A stretch of 8,758 nt of DNA from Phycisphaerae bacterium (GTDB lineage Bacteria > Planctomycetota > Phycisphaerae > UBA1845 > PWPN01). Made by a program: the position numbers and the translations under genes. The stretch is from positions 1-8,758 of the forward strand of contig JAPKGY010000083.1 of assembly GCA_026647385.1 (NCBI GenBank), in the 5' to 3' direction. A model generated the notes under the pieces. That model saw only the letters and a program-made list of their open reading frames with translations. It searched no databases and was not told where the DNA came from. This document shows, one piece after another, positions 6,349 to 8,758 of the stretch (its first letter is position 1; every line of letters starts with the position of its first letter).

Positions 6349-8115
6349 TCAGTCGGGCTCGCCCGTGTTTGCACTGATCGGCGTGCCGGTTGCGCCATCG
6401 GCCTTCATCGTGAGCGAGCGCAGGGCGGCGCCGAGCTTGCGATCATCCTGGGCGCTGGGATCGGCGTCCTTCGGGCTCCAGGGCTTGATTTTCAAGACCA
6501 GGGTGACGCGGTCCTTGTCGGACGCGGGGACCTTGGCGGTGATCGTGCCGGTAAACGCCTTGGCCGGCAGTTCCGCGATCCGCTTCTCGCCGAGATACAG
6601 GCCGTTCGACGGATCGACAGCCGCCTGCGGCAGGTGCAGATCGAGGCAGACCGTATAGCTCTTGCCGCGCGTCACCGGCAGGTGAAACTCACTCTTATCG
6701 CTCGACCATCGCATGGTCTCGTCCGGCACATCGTCATAGCGGCAGGTCTCGGGTCCGTGGCACTTGTGGAGGAATGCCTGGTCATCGGGTGCGCCGATGT
6801 CCAGTCGATAATGCGACCTGGCCTGCTCTGAGGTGTCCAACGCGCCCTGCTCGTTGGCGACGATTTGCGTTCTGCCGCCGGCGTGATTGTCAACACAGAG
6901 GCCCCCGGACGCCTGATTGCCCGTTACGATCGCCGATCGCACCTTCGGGCCGACCAGAATATGGCTGGCCCCGGGCCCGAACGTGTTGCCCTGGATAATC
7001 GCTTTGCCTGCGTCGAGTTGGATAGCCGGTGCGCCTCGCTTGCTGATGTCCCATTCCAGGAATTGCGTTCCGATGGCCGTAAACTGCATCGCCGGACTGC
7101 GAAGCCAGACGCAGCGGTCGATCGGCCCCCAGAAAGAGCAGTTGTTCAAACTGACCTTGCCTCGGGTGGCCGCCTCGGCGATCTCCAGGCAAACCGAGTC
7201 GTCGCTGCTCCATCGGCCGACGAATTCACCGTTGGTGATCAGCAGGCCCGGGGCCTGTGAGTCCTCGACCAGCACCGCCCGGCGGCAGCAGTCGGCCCCG
7301 ATGCCGAGGAAGTTGCCGTTGCAGGTGCCGGACGACGACTTCGAGAACTTGTAGCCCACGCCGTAGCCGAAACAGAACGTATTGATCACGTATTGCCAGT
7401 CGGTCCGGGCGAACTCGAACGCGACGCCGTTAATATTGACCCATTTGCAGAACGGGTCGTCGGGTCTGTAGACGACGCCGAAGGGCCAGAAGTGGACGTT
7501 CTCGACCCGCCCGATGTCACCGCAGGCGTCGACGTACAGCCCGCGGCAAGTCGGGTAGCCGGTCACGTTGCGGATGAGGAACCGGTGGGCGCTCTGATAA
7601 CGGATCGCCTCGTACGAGTTCAGGAAACAGCAGTCGAGGATGGCCGTGTTGACCGTGCCTTCGGACACCACGGTCGGGGGGTAGGGCACCGGCGGAACGT
7701 CGGTCTGCTTCCATTCGGGGTAAGTGATCATCACGCCGGCCAGCGTGGCGGTGCTGCCGGCCAGACGAATGAAAGGCTCGCCCTCGCGCGATCCCCTGCC
7801 CGCCAGCGCCATCAGCACCGAGCCTCCGGGGATGTCTTGGCCGGGCGGCAGGTCCGTCGGGGGCGTCCGGAACGTGCCCTGGAGCGTGACGCCCCCGGGG
7901 ATCTTCAGATGTCCTTCGATCCGGTAATGGCCAGCCGCCACGTTGACGATCCCGCCGCCCCCGGCCGCCGCCGCGTCAAGCGCTTTCTGAAAGGCCGCGG
8001 TGCAGTCGGTTTTGCCGTCGCCGACCGCGCCGGTAGTCGTCACATCGAGCCCGGCGGCGTGAACCGCCGATGCGAGAGACAGTAGAGCCAAGCCTATACA
8101 GGATAGCGGTCGCAT
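6349..8115 (-). CDS. Secreted right-handed beta-helix protein, pectate lyase superfamily fold
   Basis: The 588-residue product begins with a signal peptide, MRPLSCIGLALLSLASAVHA, with likely cleavage after residue 20. GLDVTTTGAVGDGKTDCTAAFQKAL (from 22) and the following VNVAAGHYRIEGHLKIPGGVTLQG form the N-terminal signature of the Pectate_lyase_3 / rhamnogalacturonase-type beta-helix. Repetitive short strands (for example SLNNCSFWG, KAIIQGNTFG, AIVTGNQASGG) continue to about 425. A separate beta-rich domain follows (about 432-572, YRLDIGAPDDQAFLHK to LGAALRSLTMKADG), which may bind ligand or pack on the helix. Seventeen cysteines follow the signal peptide, including CC pairs at 162-163 and 276-277, which is unusual and fits an exported disulfide-rich protein. 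No GH28-type catalytic aspartate cluster is evident, so lyase, hydrolase, epimerase or pure binding activity cannot be assigned. The start is ATG at 8115, with GGAG seven bases upstream. Confidence 0.85.
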   Translation of the reverse strand: MRPLSCIGLALLSLASAVHAAGLDVTTTGAVGDGKTDCTAAFQKALDAAAAGGGGIVNVAAGHYRIEGHLKIPGGVTLQGTFRTPPTDLPPGQDIPGGSVLMALAGRGSREGEPFIRLAGSTATLAGVMITYPEWKQTDVPPVPYPPTVVSEGTVNTAILDCCFLNSYEAIRYQSAHRFLIRNVTGYPTCRGLYVDACGDIGRVENVHFWPFGVVYRPDDPFCKWVNINGVAFEFARTDWQYVINTFCFGYGVGYKFSKSSSGTCNGNFLGIGADCCRRAVLVEDSQAPGLLITNGEFVGRWSSDDSVCLEIAEAATRGKVSLNNCSFWGPIDRCVWLRSPAMQFTAIGTQFLEWDISKRGAPAIQLDAGKAIIQGNTFGPGASHILVGPKVRSAIVTGNQASGGLCVDNHAGGRTQIVANEQGALDTSEQARSHYRLDIGAPDDQAFLHKCHGPETCRYDDVPDETMRWSSDKSEFHLPVTRGKSYTVCLDLHLPQAAVDPSNGLYLGEKRIAELPAKAFTGTITAKVPASDKDRVTLVLKIKPWSPKDADPSAQDDRKLGAALRSLTMKADGATGTPISANTGEPD

Positions 8116-8165
8116 GTCATGTCTCCGGGGCTGTGGGCCAGTGTCTACACTTGCTCTTCCGGTGG

Positions 8166-8194
8166 AATATCACCCACGGCGGTGGGTATGTCAA
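8166..8194 (-). promoter_or_regulatory. Predicted sigma70 promoter of the beta-helix gene
   Basis: On the - strand, TTGACA (8194-8189, perfect consensus) is followed by exactly 17 nt and then GATATT (8171-8166, four of six). Transcription would begin near 8160, leaving a leader of about 45 nt before the ATG at 8115. It is the best-formed promoter in the window. Confidence 0.6.
8172..8187. promoter_or_regulatory. Operator-like inverted repeat filling the promoter spacer
   Basis: ACCCAC (8172-8177), GGCG, GTGGGT (8182-8187) is a perfect 6+6 inverted repeat that occupies 16 of the 17 bases between the -35 and -10 hexamers of the beta-helix gene promoter. A dimeric regulator bound here would block RNA polymerase, or could re-orient the elements as MerR-family activators do at longer spacers. 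No regulator gene is in the window. Confidence 0.5.
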
Positions 8195-8231
8195 CGTGTA
8201 TAAAGGCGGATCCGTTTTCAGGTTGACCTAG

Positions 8232-8252
8232 GCGTCCGCAAGGAGCAGACGC
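8232..8252 (-). terminator. Strong stem-loop after the membrane protein gene, possible terminator
   Basis: In the - strand transcript GCGUCUGC pairs with GCGGACGC across the loop UCCUU, giving eight pairs including one U-G wobble. The stem is better in - strand RNA than in + strand RNA, where the wobble becomes a C-A mismatch. It lies 16 bp beyond the stop codon at 8269 and upstream of the next promoter. No U-run follows, so termination by this stem alone is uncertain. Confidence 0.4.
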
Positions 8253-8268
8253 TCGGCGGAAGGGCCCA

Positions 8269-8757
8269 TCATTGTGAAGGACTCTGATCGCCTGGGCTGA
8301 ACGTTGTGCCGCATTCCGGGCAACGCCGCTCGGGCAGGCCGGTGAGGTTGTATCCGCACTGGCGGCACAAGGGATAGAGTTCCACCGGCCCCATGCGGTT
8401 GATCTTGTACTGAAGGTAGAGGATCGAAAGGAACAGTGTTCCCAAAGCAGATGACCAGTTGCTGTCTCCTGGTTGTGCGTTTTGCAGAAGATTGATCCGA
8501 TTGCGCACCATGAATGTATAGATCAGGAGCAACGGCCCGCAGAGCCAGGTAAACGGGTTTACGTTGATGCGCATGGCAAAGCGGGTGCCCGGGAGTATCT
8601 GTTCCGTGCAGTCAACGAAAACTCCCAGAACCCAGCAAAGACATGCAACGACAACAAAGACATCCGAGATCTTTTTATGGGGCAAGTAGCGGTCGAGAGT
8701 GGATGCGTGGCGTGTTAGCCATACTACGGGATAGATCCAGAAGGTGATGATGGTGAG
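8269..8757 (-). CDS. DUF4234-like membrane protein with C-terminal zinc ribbon, N-terminus outside the window
   Basis: The frame is open from the right edge: before the apparent TTG start at 8685 it continues as LTIITFWIYPVVWLTRHAST and LDRYLPHKK without a stop, so the gene is partial and starts beyond the window. Hydrophobic segments are ITFWIYPVVWL, VFVVVACLCWVLGVFV and PFTWLCGPLLLIYTFMV, with a weaker one at LGTLFLSILYLQYKI. The pattern TIITFxIYxxxWL near the start and YLQYKIN near the end resembles DUF4234 proteins, a family of unknown function. The tail CRQCGYNLTGLPERRCPEC has four cysteines in CxxC pairs, a zinc ribbon common at the ends of planctomycete proteins and probably cytoplasmic. 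No substrate or role can be inferred. The stop is TGA at 8271-8269. The beta-helix gene downstream has its own promoter, so the two need not be co-transcribed. Confidence 0.75.
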   Translation of the reverse strand, partial: LTIITFWIYPVVWLTRHASTLDRYLPHKKISDVFVVVACLCWVLGVFVDCTEQILPGTRFAMRINVNPFTWLCGPLLLIYTFMVRNRINLLQNAQPGDSNWSSALGTLFLSILYLQYKINRMGPVELYPLCRQCGYNLTGLPERRCPECGTTFSPGDQSPSQ

Positions 8758-8758
8758 G

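Noticed and set aside
6865..8085. Several + strand frames opposite the beta-helix gene
   Set aside because: They are shadows. The - strand gene has a signal peptide, a ribosome-binding site, a promoter and family motifs.

Overview
The window looks like high-GC genomic DNA from a planctomycete, probably Phycisphaerae-like. The main clue is a membrane protein ending in the C-terminal zinc ribbon CRQCGYNLTGLPERRCPEC, a style very common in that phylum. A secreted right-handed beta-helix protein fits the same group. The taxonomic call is inference from protein style, not from a marker search.

Layout. Positions 1 to about 117 do not belong to the gene that follows. They read best as a fragment of an unrelated protein on the - strand, so the left edge carries a chimeric or rearranged junction. 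From about 117 to 1838 (+) lies the C-terminal half of dnaE, the DNA polymerase III alpha subunit, which lacks its N-terminal catalytic half because of that junction. Positions 1839-2506 hold no intact gene. They contain an A-rich short-repeat tract, a nested GC-rich hairpin, and a decayed VapC-type PIN toxin (2069-2403, -) that has lost its N-terminus and carries a one-base frameshift. Every gene to the right is on the - strand: pheT (2507-4900), pheS (5076-6146, upstream of pheT), a secreted pectate-lyase-superfold protein with an extra C-terminal domain (6349-8115), and the C-terminal part of a DUF4234-like membrane protein with a zinc ribbon, which runs off the right edge (8269-8757).

How the genes relate. 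pheS and pheT encode the two subunits of the phenylalanyl-tRNA synthetase tetramer and probably form one transcription unit, read from a promoter at 6197-6225. The beta-helix gene has its own well-formed promoter (8166-8194), whose 17-nt spacer is almost entirely filled by a perfect inverted repeat. That is an operator-like arrangement and the most specific regulatory signal in the window. dnaE and the pheST cluster converge on the toxin remnant.

I do not see an undescribed multi-gene system. The points most worth following are the left-edge junction, the operator-in-promoter, the eroded toxin gene, and the beta-helix protein with an unassigned C-terminal domain.
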